Below the pieces are notes generated by a model. That model saw only the letters and a program-made list of their open reading frames with translations, was not told the origin of the DNA and did not search any database. Below, piece after piece: positions 42,592 to 50,834 of a DNA stretch of 64,000 nt; the first letter of the stretch is position 1; each line of letters opens with the position of its first letter. Made by a program: the position numbers and the translations under genes. The stretch comes from Falsiroseomonas ponticola (GTDB lineage Bacteria > Pseudomonadota > Alphaproteobacteria > Acetobacterales > Acetobacteraceae), in the NCBI RefSeq assembly GCF_016805305.1, contig NZ_JAERQN010000006.1, positions 124,001-188,000 of the forward strand, given 5' to 3'.

Positions 42592-43883
42592 CCGGCCCCC
42601 TCACCCTCGTCCTCGGCATGCTCTTCGTCACCCTGGCGGGTGGCGTCTGGGTCGGTGTCGGGCTGATGTCGATCGGCATCGTGGCGCTGGAGGTCTTCCG
42701 CGACATGCGGGTGGACCGCTTCCTCGCCGGGGACATCTGGTCCAGTTCCACCGCCGTCGAGCTCATCACGCTGCCGCTCTTCATCCTGATGGGGGAGATC
42801 CTGTTCCATACGCGGCTGTCGGAGAACCTCTTCGCCGGCCTCTCGCCCTGGACGCGGCGGCTGCCGGGGCGGCTGCTGCATGTGAACGTGCTGGGCTGCA
42901 CCCTCTTCGCCGCGGTGTCCGGCAGCAGCGCCGCCACCACGGCGACCGTCGGGCGCATCACGCTGCAGGAGCTGCTCGGCCGCGGCTATGACCGGCGGCT
43001 CGCGGTGGGGTCGCTCGCCGGCGCGGGGACGCTCGGCTTCCTCATCCCGCCCTCCATCCCGATGATCGTCTATGGCGTCGTCGCCGATGTCTCGATCCTG
43101 GAGCTGTTCATGGCCGGCATCGTGCCGGGCCTGCTGCTCGCGATGATGTTCATGGGCTGGATCGGTTTCCGGTCGTGGCAGGACCCGAGCCTGGTGCCGG
43201 CGCAGGAGCCCGCGATTCCGCGCAAGGAAGCGCTGCTCGCCCTCGGCCAGCTCGCCCCCATCGCCTTCCTCATCCTGTTCGTCATGGGCAGCCTCTATTT
43301 CGGCTTCGCCAGCATCACGGAAGCGGCCGCGATCGGCGTGCTCGGCTCACTCATCGTCGCCATCGCGCAGCGGACGCTGACGCTGGCCGGCATGTGGGGC
43401 GCGCTGCTCGGCACGGTGCGCACCTGCTCCATGATCGGGCTCATCATCGTCGGCGCGCTGTTCCTGTCGAAGGCCATGGCGCGGCTCGGCCTGCCGGCGG
43501 ATGTGGCGAATGCCATCCAGGCCTGGGGCCTGCATCCCTGGATGCTGATCTTCGTGCTGCTGCTCTTCTACCTGGCGCTGGGCTGCATCCTGGATGGCCT
43601 CTCCGCCATCGTCATGACGCTGCCCGTGACGCTGCCGCTGGCCGTCGCGGCGGGGTTCGATCCGATCTGGTTCGGCGTCTTCCTGATCATCACCATCGAG
43701 ATGGCGCAGATCACGCCGCCCGTGGGCTTCAACCTCTTCGTCATCCAGGGTTTGACGAAGGAGGGCATCTTCAGGATCGCCGCCTATGCCTGGCCCTTCT
43801 GCGTCATCATGATGGTCTTCACCGCCCTGATCACCCTGGCCCCGGATATCGTCACGGCGCTGCCGAAATCGCTGCGCGGATGA
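42588..43883 (+). CDS. TRAP transporter large permease (DctM family)
   Basis: This 431-residue membrane subunit has family stretches LPLFILMGEILFHTRLS, AAVSGSSAATTATVGR and LGFLIPPSIPMIVYG. It completes a second TRAP system with the DctP gene at 40578. The next gene, a BASS-like membrane protein, starts inside its stop codon. Confidence 0.92.
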   Translation: MTGPLTLVLGMLFVTLAGGVWVGVGLMSIGIVALEVFRDMRVDRFLAGDIWSSSTAVELITLPLFILMGEILFHTRLSENLFAGLSPWTRRLPGRLLHVNVLGCTLFAAVSGSSAATTATVGRITLQELLGRGYDRRLAVGSLAGAGTLGFLIPPSIPMIVYGVVADVSILELFMAGIVPGLLLAMMFMGWIGFRSWQDPSLVPAQEPAIPRKEALLALGQLAPIAFLILFVMGSLYFGFASITEAAAIGVLGSLIVAIAQRTLTLAGMWGALLGTVRTCSMIGLIIVGALFLSKAMARLGLPADVANAIQAWGLHPWMLIFVLLLFYLALGCILDGLSAIVMTLPVTLPLAVAAGFDPIWFGVFLIITIEMAQITPPVGFNLFVIQGLTKEGIFRIAAYAWPFCVIMMVFTALITLAPDIVTALPKSLRG

Positions 43884-44815
43884 TGGAACGCCTTGGCGGC
43901 CTCATCCGCCGCCATGGCCTGCCGCTGATCGCGGCGGGGGCCTTCATCGGCATCGCGCTGCCGGACCTCGCGAGTGCGATGCGCCCCTGGCTCGTGCTGC
44001 TGTCCATCGGCACGATGATGGTGGCCTTGCTGCGGATCGAGCCCGCGGATTTCGGCGCGGTGCTCCGCCGCCCGCTGCTCGCGATCCTCATCCTCGCCTG
44101 GGTCACCGTCATCGTCCCCGTGATGGTGTGGCTGGCGCTCAGTCCCTTCCTGGCCGCCGATTCGCCCTTCCTGGCCGCCGCCGTGCTGATCGCGGCCACG
44201 CCCTCCGTCATGTCGGCCTCCGCCTTCGCCATCCTGCTCGGCGCCGATGGCGCGCTGCTGACCGTGGTGGGCATCCCCTCCAACGCGCTGGCGCCGGCCT
44301 GGCTGCCGATGGTGGCATCGCTGATGGGGGTGGGCGCACAGGTCGACCCGCTGGGCATGGCGCAGCGGCTCGCGGTGCTGGTCGGCGGCAGCTTCGCGGG
44401 CGCGATCCTGGCCGTGCGCATCTTCGGCCGCCCCGCCATCCGCCGCGCCGCGCCGGGGCTGGATTCGGCCGTGGTGCTGCTGATCACCGTCTCCGCCATC
44501 CCCTGCATGGATGGCGTGGGCCCGGCGCTGATGGCGCGGCCCGCCACCTTCGCGGCCATGCTGGCCTTCGCGCTCGGCCTCAACATGGTCCTGCAGGTCA
44601 TCGGCTACCTGGTCTTCCAGCGGGCCGCCGTCGCCGCCGCGCTCTCCGCCGCCCTCGTCACGGGGTCGCGCAACAACGTGCTGCTGCTGGCCGCCATCGG
44701 CGCGCCGGGGGATGGCGACCTCAGCCTCATCATCTCCGCCGCCCAGCTCACCCTCTTCATCATGCCGAGCCTGGTGGCGCCCAGCTACCGCGCGATTGCC
44801 CGCCGCCGGCGTTGA
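43880..44815 (+). CDS. Bile acid:sodium symporter (BASS)-like membrane protein
   Basis: The 311-residue protein has about nine or ten hydrophobic segments. The LVLLSIGTMMVALLRIEPADFGAVLRRP segment and the small-residue-rich AATPSVMSASAFAILLGADG stretch recall the BASS superfamily. It begins ATGATG at 43880, overlapping the DctM stop, so it is co-translated with the TRAP permeases. It might be an exporter or second carrier for the same acid; no ligand can be named. Confidence 0.6.
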   Translation: MMERLGGLIRRHGLPLIAAGAFIGIALPDLASAMRPWLVLLSIGTMMVALLRIEPADFGAVLRRPLLAILILAWVTVIVPVMVWLALSPFLAADSPFLAAAVLIAATPSVMSASAFAILLGADGALLTVVGIPSNALAPAWLPMVASLMGVGAQVDPLGMAQRLAVLVGGSFAGAILAVRIFGRPAIRRAAPGLDSAVVLLITVSAIPCMDGVGPALMARPATFAAMLAFALGLNMVLQVIGYLVFQRAAVAAALSAALVTGSRNNVLLLAAIGAPGDGDLSLIISAAQLTLFIMPSLVAPSYRAIARRRR

Positions 44816-44840
44816 ATGCGCGCGGCGTCTCGGCTATGAA
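44812..44840 (+). promoter_or_regulatory. Promoter of the MaoC-family gene
   Basis: TTGAAT and TATGAA are separated by 17 bases. The -35 box overlaps the stop codon of the BASS-like gene, and operator site 7 begins at the last base of the -10 box. Confidence 0.6.
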
Positions 44841-44855
44841 TTTGTCCGGACAAAT
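44840..44855. promoter_or_regulatory. Operator palindrome, site 7 (exact, 16-base perfect palindrome)
   Basis: ATTTGTCCGGACAAAT, identical to site 4, ends 13 bases before the MaoC-family start codon. It is the last copy seen; none was found in the core region downstream. Confidence 0.85.
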
Positions 44856-44868
44856 CAGGAGACGCCGC

Positions 44869-45387
44869 ATGGTACAGACCCACACGGAAGTGGCACCCCA
44901 GCGCTTCCGCGAAAGCTTCGGCCGCTACTTCGAGGATTTCCAGGTCGGCGACATCTACGAACACCGCCCCAACCGGACCATCACGGAGACGGAGAACACC
45001 TGGTTCACCCTGCTGACGATGAACCAGCACCCCATGCATTTCGATGCCGAATACGCCAAGCACTCCGAATTCGGCCGCTGCATCATCTGCTCCCCCTTCA
45101 CCGTCGCGCTGCTGGTGGGGATGAGCGTGAGCGACGTCAGCCAGAAGGCCATCGCCAATCTCGGCTGGAAGGAGATCAAGCTGACGTTTCCGCTGTTTGC
45201 CGGCGACACGCTCTCCGGGGAGAGCGAGGTGCTCGACAAGCGGGAGTCCAAGTCCCGCCCCAATGCCGGGATCGTCGCGGTACGCACCCGCGGCTACAAC
45301 CAGGACCGCAAGCTGGTCTGCGAATTCGATCGCATGATGCTGATCGCCAAGCGCGGCTTCGACGTGGAGAAGAAGGCCGGCTACTGA
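44869..45387 (+). CDS. MaoC family (hot-dog fold) acyl-CoA dehydratase
   Basis: This 172-residue hot-dog fold protein begins the domain at YFEDFQVGDIYEHRPNRTITE. The hydratase motif, usually D-x-N-P-[IL]-H, reads NQHPMHFD, so Asn replaces the catalytic Asp position while His remains; this variation occurs in the mesaconyl-CoA hydratase-like branch as far as I recall. CAGGAGA precedes the ATG. It is a single-gene transcript under operator site 7 and probably hydrates an unsaturated CoA intermediate of the regulon pathway. Confidence 0.85.
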   Translation: MVQTHTEVAPQRFRESFGRYFEDFQVGDIYEHRPNRTITETENTWFTLLTMNQHPMHFDAEYAKHSEFGRCIICSPFTVALLVGMSVSDVSQKAIANLGWKEIKLTFPLFAGDTLSGESEVLDKRESKSRPNAGIVAVRTRGYNQDRKLVCEFDRMMLIAKRGFDVEKKAGY

Positions 45388-45419
45388 CCGGCCCGCCCCG
45401 CTCGACTCCGGGGAGTTGG

Positions 45420-45448
45420 TTGTGCCGGGCGGTCCCGGTCGCTATCTT
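45420..45448 (+). promoter_or_regulatory. Candidate promoter of parE
   Basis: TTGTGC and TATCTT are separated by 17 bases and end 23 bases before the parE start codon. Confidence 0.4.
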
Positions 45449-45471
45449 GGCCCCCGGACCGAGAACACAGC

Positions 45472-47487
45472 ATGAACGACCTCTTCTCCCGCGGCGGCCC
45501 CTCCAAGGCGGCCGCCAAGCCTGCCGCCAAGGCGCCCGCCCCTGCCGCGGGCGGCTCCGACTATTCCGCCAAGGACATCGAGGTCCTGGAGGGGCTGGAG
45601 CCCGTGCGCCGGCGGCCGGGCATGTATATCGGCGGCACCGACGACAATGCGCTGCACCACCTGGCCGCCGAGATCATCGACAATGCGATGGATGAGGCCG
45701 TGGCCGGCCATGCCGACCGCATCGAGGTGACGCTGGAGGCCGGCAACTGGCTGACCGTGCGGGACAACGGCCGCGGCATCCCGATCGACCCGCACCCGAA
45801 ATTCCCCAAGCTCTCCGCGCTGGAGGTGATCCTCACCACGCTCCATTCCGGCGGCAAGTTCTCCGGCAAGGCCTATGACACCTCGGGCGGCCTGCACGGC
45901 GTCGGCTCCTCTGTCGTCAATGCGCTGGCGGAGCGGATGGAGGTGGAGGTCGCGCGCGACCGCACGCTGTTCGGCCACGCCTTCGAACAGGGCAAGCCGG
46001 TCCAGAAGCTGAAGAACCTGGGAGCCGTCCACAACCGCCGCGGCACGCAGGTCCGCTTCAAGCCGGACCCCGAGATCTTCGGCAAGCAGCTCTTCCAGCC
46101 CGCCCGCCTGCACCGCCTCTGCCGGTCCAAGGCCTATCTCTACAAGGGCGTGGAGATCCGCTGGAACTGCGACCCGAAGCTGGTGGAGGGCACCGACACC
46201 CCCGCCAGCGCCACCCTGCATTTCCCGGGCGGGCTGCGCGACTTCCTCGCCACCTCCATCGAGGGCCGCGCCACCGTGGTCCCGCAGCCCTGGGCGGGCG
46301 AGGTCGGCTTCGCGGAAGGCGCAGGGCGCGCCGAATGGGCCATCACCTGGGTGGAACAGGGCGATGGCTTCCTCTCCACCTATGCCAACACCATCCCCAC
46401 CCCCCAGGGCGGCACGCATGAGGCCGGGCTCCGCGCCGCGCTGGTGAAGGGGCTGCGCGCCTATGGCGAGCTGAAGAAGGAACGCCGCGCCGCCTCCGTG
46501 ACGGCGGAGGACCTCTTCGGCGGCCTGGCCGGCATGTGCTCCGTCTTCATCCGGGACCCGCAATTCCAGGGCCAGACCAAGGACAAGCTGACGAGCCCGG
46601 AGGCCGCGCGCCTGGTCGAGAATGCGCTGCGCGACCATTTCGACCATTGGCTGGCCGGCGACCCCGGCAACGCGGACAACCTGCTGGCCTGGACCATCGA
46701 GCGGGCGGAGGAGCGCATCCGCCGGCGGGAGCAGAAGGAGACGCCGCGGAAATCCGCGACCCGCAAGCTCCGCCTGCCCGGCAAGCTCGCCGACTGCTCC
46801 CGCGAAGGCGTGGACGGCACGGAGCTGTTCCTGGTGGAGGGCGACAGCGCCGGCGGCTCCGCCAAGCAGGCAAGGGACCGGGAGACGCAGGCGGTGCTGC
46901 CGCTGCGCGGCAAGATCCTGAACGTGGCCTCAGCCTCCGCCGACAAGCTGCGCCAGAACCAGGAGCTGCGCGACCTGATCGAGGCGCTGGGCTGCGGCGC
47001 CGGGGACCGCTTCGACCTGGCGCGGCTGCGCTACGGCCGCATCGTCATCATGACGGATGCCGATGTGGACGGCGCCCATATCGCGGCCCTGCTGATGACC
47101 TTCTTCTACAAGGAACTGCCCGAACTGGTCCGCCAGGGCCGCCTCTTCCTGGCGCAGCCCCCCCTCTTCCGCCTGCAGGCGCCCGGCAAGACCGTCTATG
47201 CCAAGGATGATGCGGACCGGGAGCGGCTGCTGAAGCGGGAATTCAAGGCCAACCAGAAGGTCGATGTCAGCCGCTTCAAGGGCCTGGGGGAGATGCCGCC
47301 CGCGTCGCTCAAGGAAACCACGATGGACCCGAAGCGCCGCACCCTGCTGCGGGTTGTGCTGCCGAGCGAGGAGCGCGCCCGGACGTCGGAGCTGATCGAG
47401 GCGCTGATGGGCCGCCGCCCGGAACTGCGCTTCCGCTTCATCCAGGACAATGCCGCCCGGGTGGACGAGGAATCGGTGGACGCCTGA
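45472..47487 (+). CDS. parE: DNA topoisomerase IV subunit B
   Basis: This 671-residue ATPase subunit of topoisomerase IV separates linked daughter chromosomes together with ParC. The GHKL ATPase domain shows EIIDNAMDEAVAGH and DNGRGIPID; the TOPRIM domain shows ELFLVEGDSAGGSAKQARD and MTDADVDGAHIAALL. The short length and the Lys/Ala/Pro-rich N-terminal extension (residues about 8-32) fit alphaproteobacterial ParE rather than GyrB. The gene is monocistronic and faces a convergent lipoprotein gene. Confidence 0.95.
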   Translation: MNDLFSRGGPSKAAAKPAAKAPAPAAGGSDYSAKDIEVLEGLEPVRRRPGMYIGGTDDNALHHLAAEIIDNAMDEAVAGHADRIEVTLEAGNWLTVRDNGRGIPIDPHPKFPKLSALEVILTTLHSGGKFSGKAYDTSGGLHGVGSSVVNALAERMEVEVARDRTLFGHAFEQGKPVQKLKNLGAVHNRRGTQVRFKPDPEIFGKQLFQPARLHRLCRSKAYLYKGVEIRWNCDPKLVEGTDTPASATLHFPGGLRDFLATSIEGRATVVPQPWAGEVGFAEGAGRAEWAITWVEQGDGFLSTYANTIPTPQGGTHEAGLRAALVKGLRAYGELKKERRAASVTAEDLFGGLAGMCSVFIRDPQFQGQTKDKLTSPEAARLVENALRDHFDHWLAGDPGNADNLLAWTIERAEERIRRREQKETPRKSATRKLRLPGKLADCSREGVDGTELFLVEGDSAGGSAKQARDRETQAVLPLRGKILNVASASADKLRQNQELRDLIEALGCGAGDRFDLARLRYGRIVIMTDADVDGAHIAALLMTFFYKELPELVRQGRLFLAQPPLFRLQAPGKTVYAKDDADRERLLKREFKANQKVDVSRFKGLGEMPPASLKETTMDPKRRTLLRVVLPSEERARTSELIEALMGRRPELRFRFIQDNAARVDEESVDA

Positions 47488-47501
47488 CGGCGTCCGCCCC
47501 G

Positions 47502-47570
47502 CCTGCCAGCCTATCCGCGCGCCGCCTGCCAGCCTATCCGCGCGCCGCCTGCCAGCCTATCCGCGCGCCG
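47502..47570. repeat. Three perfect tandem copies of a 23-base unit
   Basis: Copies lie at 47502-47524, 47525-47547 and 47548-47570 with no differences; the unit contains CCTGCCAGCC followed by TATCCGCGCG. The third copy contains the stop codon and last codons of the leftward lipoprotein gene, so the array looks like an expansion of that gene end into the gap before parE. Perfect identity suggests a recent or slippage-prone duplication. Confidence 0.9.
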
Positions 47571-48162
47571 CCTGCGCGACTCCGACGACGAAGGGCACCG
47601 GGTTCACCGGCCGCACCTGCCGGGCCGGGGAGGTGACGAGGATCTTGAGGAACCGCCCCGCCGCCGGGCCGAGGCAGACCAGCGTCTGCACCTCCTGCCG
47701 CCCATAGGTGCCGTGCAGCGTGGCGCAGCGCATCGGCGCCTGGCCCGGCACCTCGACATCCGTGCGGTCGCGCTCCGCGATGCGCTGGCTGGTGCGGGTG
47801 CCCGCCATGGCCACCGCCTCGCTCACCGCGGCGGTGAACTCGGCCTGCAGCGCGGCCGAGTCGGTATTGTCCGGCACCCCCGCCAGGCCGCGGTCATAGA
47901 CGCTGACGGTGGCGACGGCGCTGCGCGCCGGGCCGTCATAGTCCATCGCCACGCCGAGCCCCGCGCGGGACTGTTCGTGCCAGGTGGTGTCGCGGCGCGT
48001 GAAGCCCGCGACGGCATCGGGCAGGCGATCCGCCACCGCCGCCAGGGTGGGGCGCCCCCCGGCGGGCGACGCCCCCGTCGCCACCTCCTCCCCTTCCTGC
48101 GGCGCACACCCGGCCAGGCCGAGGGAGAGCGCGACGAGGATCGGGAAGGGGGCGTGGCGCAT
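47557..48162 (-). CDS. Predicted lipoprotein of unknown function
   Basis: The 201-residue protein has a lipoprotein signal with lipobox LGLAGC near residues 14-19. The mature part contains a region starting DRLPDAVAGFTRRDTTWHEQ and a second with CATLHGTYGRQEVQTLVC, with two Cys that could form a disulfide. No domain is recognised. The stop codon lies within the 23-base tandem repeats. It follows the TerC-family gene by two bases, suggesting joint transcription. Confidence 0.75.
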   Translation of the reverse strand: MRHAPFPILVALSLGLAGCAPQEGEEVATGASPAGGRPTLAAVADRLPDAVAGFTRRDTTWHEQSRAGLGVAMDYDGPARSAVATVSVYDRGLAGVPDNTDSAALQAEFTAAVSEAVAMAGTRTSQRIAERDRTDVEVPGQAPMRCATLHGTYGRQEVQTLVCLGPAAGRFLKILVTSPARQVRPVNPVPFVVGVAQAARG

Positions 48163-48164
48163 GG

Positions 48165-48968
48165 TCAGCGGTTCCTGCGCAGCAGCTGCTGCGTCAAATC
48201 CACCACGATGGTGGCCACCATGGCCACCACGGCCACCTGGAACAGGGTCGCGAAGATCCAGAGGCCCACGGGGAACACCTCCGGCACCGCCATCCAGCCG
48301 AGCGGCAGGAAGAGATAGCCATACGCCTCCGGCACGTTGTCCGCCACCTGGTGCGTGCCTTCGAAGATCATCTGCCCCGCGACGTAGAGGATGACGAGCA
48401 GGCCGAGCCAGGCGATCCAGCGGTTCTTGTCCAGCAGCTTGGCGATCAGCGTCGCCGCCACGCCCATCAGCACGACCGAGAAGGCGAGGCCGATGATCAT
48501 GATGTAGGGATGGTCCTTCGCCGCGCCGGCCACCGCCAGCACGTTGTCGAGGCTCATCGACACGTCCGCCACCAGGATCTGGGTGATGGCCTGCCGCAGC
48601 GTCTTGCGCGGATTGCCGTTCTCGTCGAGCTCGACGCCGGTATCCGTCACCTCGCCATCGCCATGCCCGCCGCTGCGCAGCTCGCGGTACATCTTCCAGC
48701 ACACCCACAGCAGCAGCACGCCGCCCGCCAGCGTGATGCCGACGATCGAGAGCAGCTGCACGGTGATGGAGGCGAAGCCGATGCGCATCAGCGTCGCGGC
48801 CGCGATGCCCCAGAAGATCGCCTTGCGACGCTGGTCGGCCGGCAGGCCCGCGGCCGCCATGCCAACGACAATCGCATTATCGCCCGCAAGGACGATATCG
48901 ATGAAGAGAACCTGCCCGAGAGCGACAAGCTCCGGGCCAAATGAAGAAAAATCCATGTTAAGACGCAT
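48165..48968 (-). CDS. TerC family integral membrane protein
   Basis: The 267-residue protein (263 if it starts at the ATG at 48956) has about seven hydrophobic helices. The diagnostic acidic motifs are VLAGDNAIVVGMAA in the first helix pair and DVSMSLDNVLAVAG in the second half. TerC proteins are thought to export metal ions, often Mn2+. A charged loop (HGDGEVTDTGVELDENGNP) separates the two halves. No manganese riboswitch was recognised upstream. Confidence 0.88.
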   Translation of the reverse strand: MRLNMDFSSFGPELVALGQVLFIDIVLAGDNAIVVGMAAAGLPADQRRKAIFWGIAAATLMRIGFASITVQLLSIVGITLAGGVLLLWVCWKMYRELRSGGHGDGEVTDTGVELDENGNPRKTLRQAITQILVADVSMSLDNVLAVAGAAKDHPYIMIIGLAFSVVLMGVAATLIAKLLDKNRWIAWLGLLVILYVAGQMIFEGTHQVADNVPEAYGYLFLPLGWMAVPEVFPVGLWIFATLFQVAVVAMVATIVVDLTQQLLRRNR

Positions 48969-48989
48969 CCATTCCCGGTCTCGGCGGCG

Positions 48990-49020
48990 CTAATTCCATT
49001 GGCGGCGGGAGGCTTGTCAA
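48990..49020 (-). promoter_or_regulatory. Candidate promoter of the TerC-family gene
   Basis: On the minus strand TTGACA (49020-49015) is followed after 19 bases by AATTAG (48995-48990). The -35 box is perfect but the spacing is long. Confidence 0.35.
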
Positions 49021-49077
49021 CCGCCTCTTTACGGCGTCATCACCCGCTGATGGCGTCTCTTTCATGGAATCCACGAC

Positions 49078-50421
49078 ATGGTCCCCCGCTACAGCCGACC
49101 TGACATGGTCGCCATTTGGTCGCCGGAGTCGCGCTTCAGGATCTGGTTCGAGATCGAGGCGCTGGCCGCTGAAGCGATGGCAGAACTCGGGACCATCCCG
49201 GCCGAGGCCGCGGTCGCGATCCGCCGCGGCGGCAGCGCCAAGGTGGCCGCGATCACGCAGGCCGACCTCGACCGCATCGACGCGATCGAGCGCGAGACTC
49301 GCCACGACGTGATCGCCTTCCTCACCTGGCTGGGCGAGGGCATCGGGCCGGAGGCACGCTTCGTGCACCAGGGCATGACGAGCAGCGACGTGCTCGACAC
49401 CTGCCTCGCCGTGCAGCTGACCCGCGCCGCCGACCTGCTGATCGCCGATGTCGATGCGCTGCTGGTGGCGCTCCGCAACCGCGCGGAGGAATACCGCCAC
49501 ACGCCCACCATCGGCCGCAGCCACGGCATCCATGCGGAGCCGACGACCTTCGGGCTCAAGCTGCTCGGCTACGTCGCGGAGTTCGAGCGCAACCGCGCGC
49601 GCCTGGTCGCCGCGCGGGCGGAGGTCGCGACCTGCGCCATCAGCGGCCCCGTCGGCACCTTCGCCAGCGTCGATCCGCGCGTGGAGGCGCATGTGGCGAA
49701 GCACCTGGGACTCGCCGTCGAGCCCGTCTCGACCCAGGTCATCCCGCGGGACCGCCACGCGGCGTTCTTCTGCGCGCTCGCCGTGGTGGCCAGCGGCGTG
49801 GAGCGCCTGGCCACGGAAGTCCGCCACCTCCAGCGCAGCGAGGTGCGGGAGGCGGAGGAATTCTTCCACGCCGGCCAGAAGGGCAGCAGCGCCATGCCGC
49901 ACAAGCGGAACCCGGTGCTGAGCGAGAACCTGACCGGCCTGGCCCGCATCGTCCGCGGCTATGCCATGCCGGCGCTGGAGAATGTCGCGCTGTGGCATGA
50001 GCGCGACATCAGCCACAGCAGCGTGGAACGCGTGATCGGGCCCGACGCCACCATCACCCTCGACTTCGCGCTGATGCGCCTGACCGGGATGATGGAGAAG
50101 CTGACGGTCTATCCGGAGCGGATGGCGGAGAACCTGGAAAGCCTCGGCGGCGTGGTGCACAGCCAGAAGGTGCTGCTGGCGCTGACCCAGGCGGGCATGA
50201 GCCGGGAAGGCGCCTATGCCGCCGTGCAGCGCTCCGCCATGGCCACCTGGCAGGCGCTGGGCAAGCCGGGTGCCAAGGATTTCCGCAGCAACCTGCTGGC
50301 GGACCCGGAGGTCGCGGCCTGCATGACGGCGGAGGCGCTGGACCGCGCCATGGATCCCGCGCGGGACTTCGTCCATGTGGACCAGAGTTTCGCGCGCGTC
50401 ATGGGCGGCAAGCGGGACTGA
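49078..50421 (+). CDS. purB: Adenylosuccinate lyase
   Basis: This 447-residue lyase of the fumarase/aspartase superfamily cleaves SAICAR and adenylosuccinate, releasing fumarate in purine synthesis. The family signature GSSAMPHKRNP near residues 267-277 is present, with RSHGIHAEPTTFG and TSSDVLDT carrying other active-site residues. It starts at ATG 49078. Two unrelated genes separate it from purC, but it belongs to the same purine block. Confidence 0.96.
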   Translation: MVPRYSRPDMVAIWSPESRFRIWFEIEALAAEAMAELGTIPAEAAVAIRRGGSAKVAAITQADLDRIDAIERETRHDVIAFLTWLGEGIGPEARFVHQGMTSSDVLDTCLAVQLTRAADLLIADVDALLVALRNRAEEYRHTPTIGRSHGIHAEPTTFGLKLLGYVAEFERNRARLVAARAEVATCAISGPVGTFASVDPRVEAHVAKHLGLAVEPVSTQVIPRDRHAAFFCALAVVASGVERLATEVRHLQRSEVREAEEFFHAGQKGSSAMPHKRNPVLSENLTGLARIVRGYAMPALENVALWHERDISHSSVERVIGPDATITLDFALMRLTGMMEKLTVYPERMAENLESLGGVVHSQKVLLALTQAGMSREGAYAAVQRSAMATWQALGKPGAKDFRSNLLADPEVAACMTAEALDRAMDPARDFVHVDQSFARVMGGKRD

Positions 50422-50500
50422 TCGCGCCCACGTCATCCCGGATGCCGCGGTTTCGCCATGGGTGGTGCCTATCTCCTCCACCCATGAGGAGGCCCGTGTG

Positions 50501-50803
50501 ATGTCCAGGATTCCGGGGATGGTGGTGGCCGCCCTGCTCGGCATGGCGGCGCCGGCGATGGCGCAGCAGGGCGCGCTCGGCGTGGACTGGAAGCCCTATG
50601 GCACCTACGTCCCGCCACCGCCCTACTACGCGCCGCCGCCGGCCTATTACGCGCCGCCGCCGCCCGCCTACTACTACTACCCGCCGCCGCGGCCCCGCCA
50701 CTACGCGCCGCCGCCGGTCTACTACTACGCGCCGCCGCCGCCCCGGCCGCGCTACTACCGCCCGCCGCCACCGCCCGGCGTCGGGCTCTATTTCCGCTTC
50801 TGA
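50501..50803 (+). CDS. Small exported proline/tyrosine-rich protein
   Basis: The 100-residue protein has a Sec signal peptide (residues about 1-21, cut after AMAQ) and a mature part dominated by PPPYY, PPPAYY and PRPRHY-type repeats, ending in GVGLYFRF with a terminal Phe. GAGGAGG precedes the ATG. No domain is recognised; it is probably a periplasmic or envelope-associated low-complexity protein. It lies between purB and an NRDE gene in the same direction. Confidence 0.75.
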   Translation: MSRIPGMVVAALLGMAAPAMAQQGALGVDWKPYGTYVPPPPYYAPPPAYYAPPPPAYYYYPPPRPRHYAPPPVYYYAPPPPRPRYYRPPPPPGVGLYFRF

Positions 50804-50834
50804 GGACCCCTGCTTCAAGGACCAGTGGCCGCCC

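Noticed and set aside
47502..47570. CRISPR array
   Set aside because: The three 23-base units are directly adjacent with no spacers and include the end of a coding gene.
49014..49042. purB promoter with TTGTCA and TCATCA boxes
   Set aside because: The -10 box is very poor and the -35 overlaps the better minus-strand box for the TerC-family gene; not strong enough to list as a feature.
48957..49077. Manganese (yybP-ykoY) riboswitch before the TerC-family gene
   Set aside because: The leader is short and I could not find the paired stems and conserved loops of that riboswitch.
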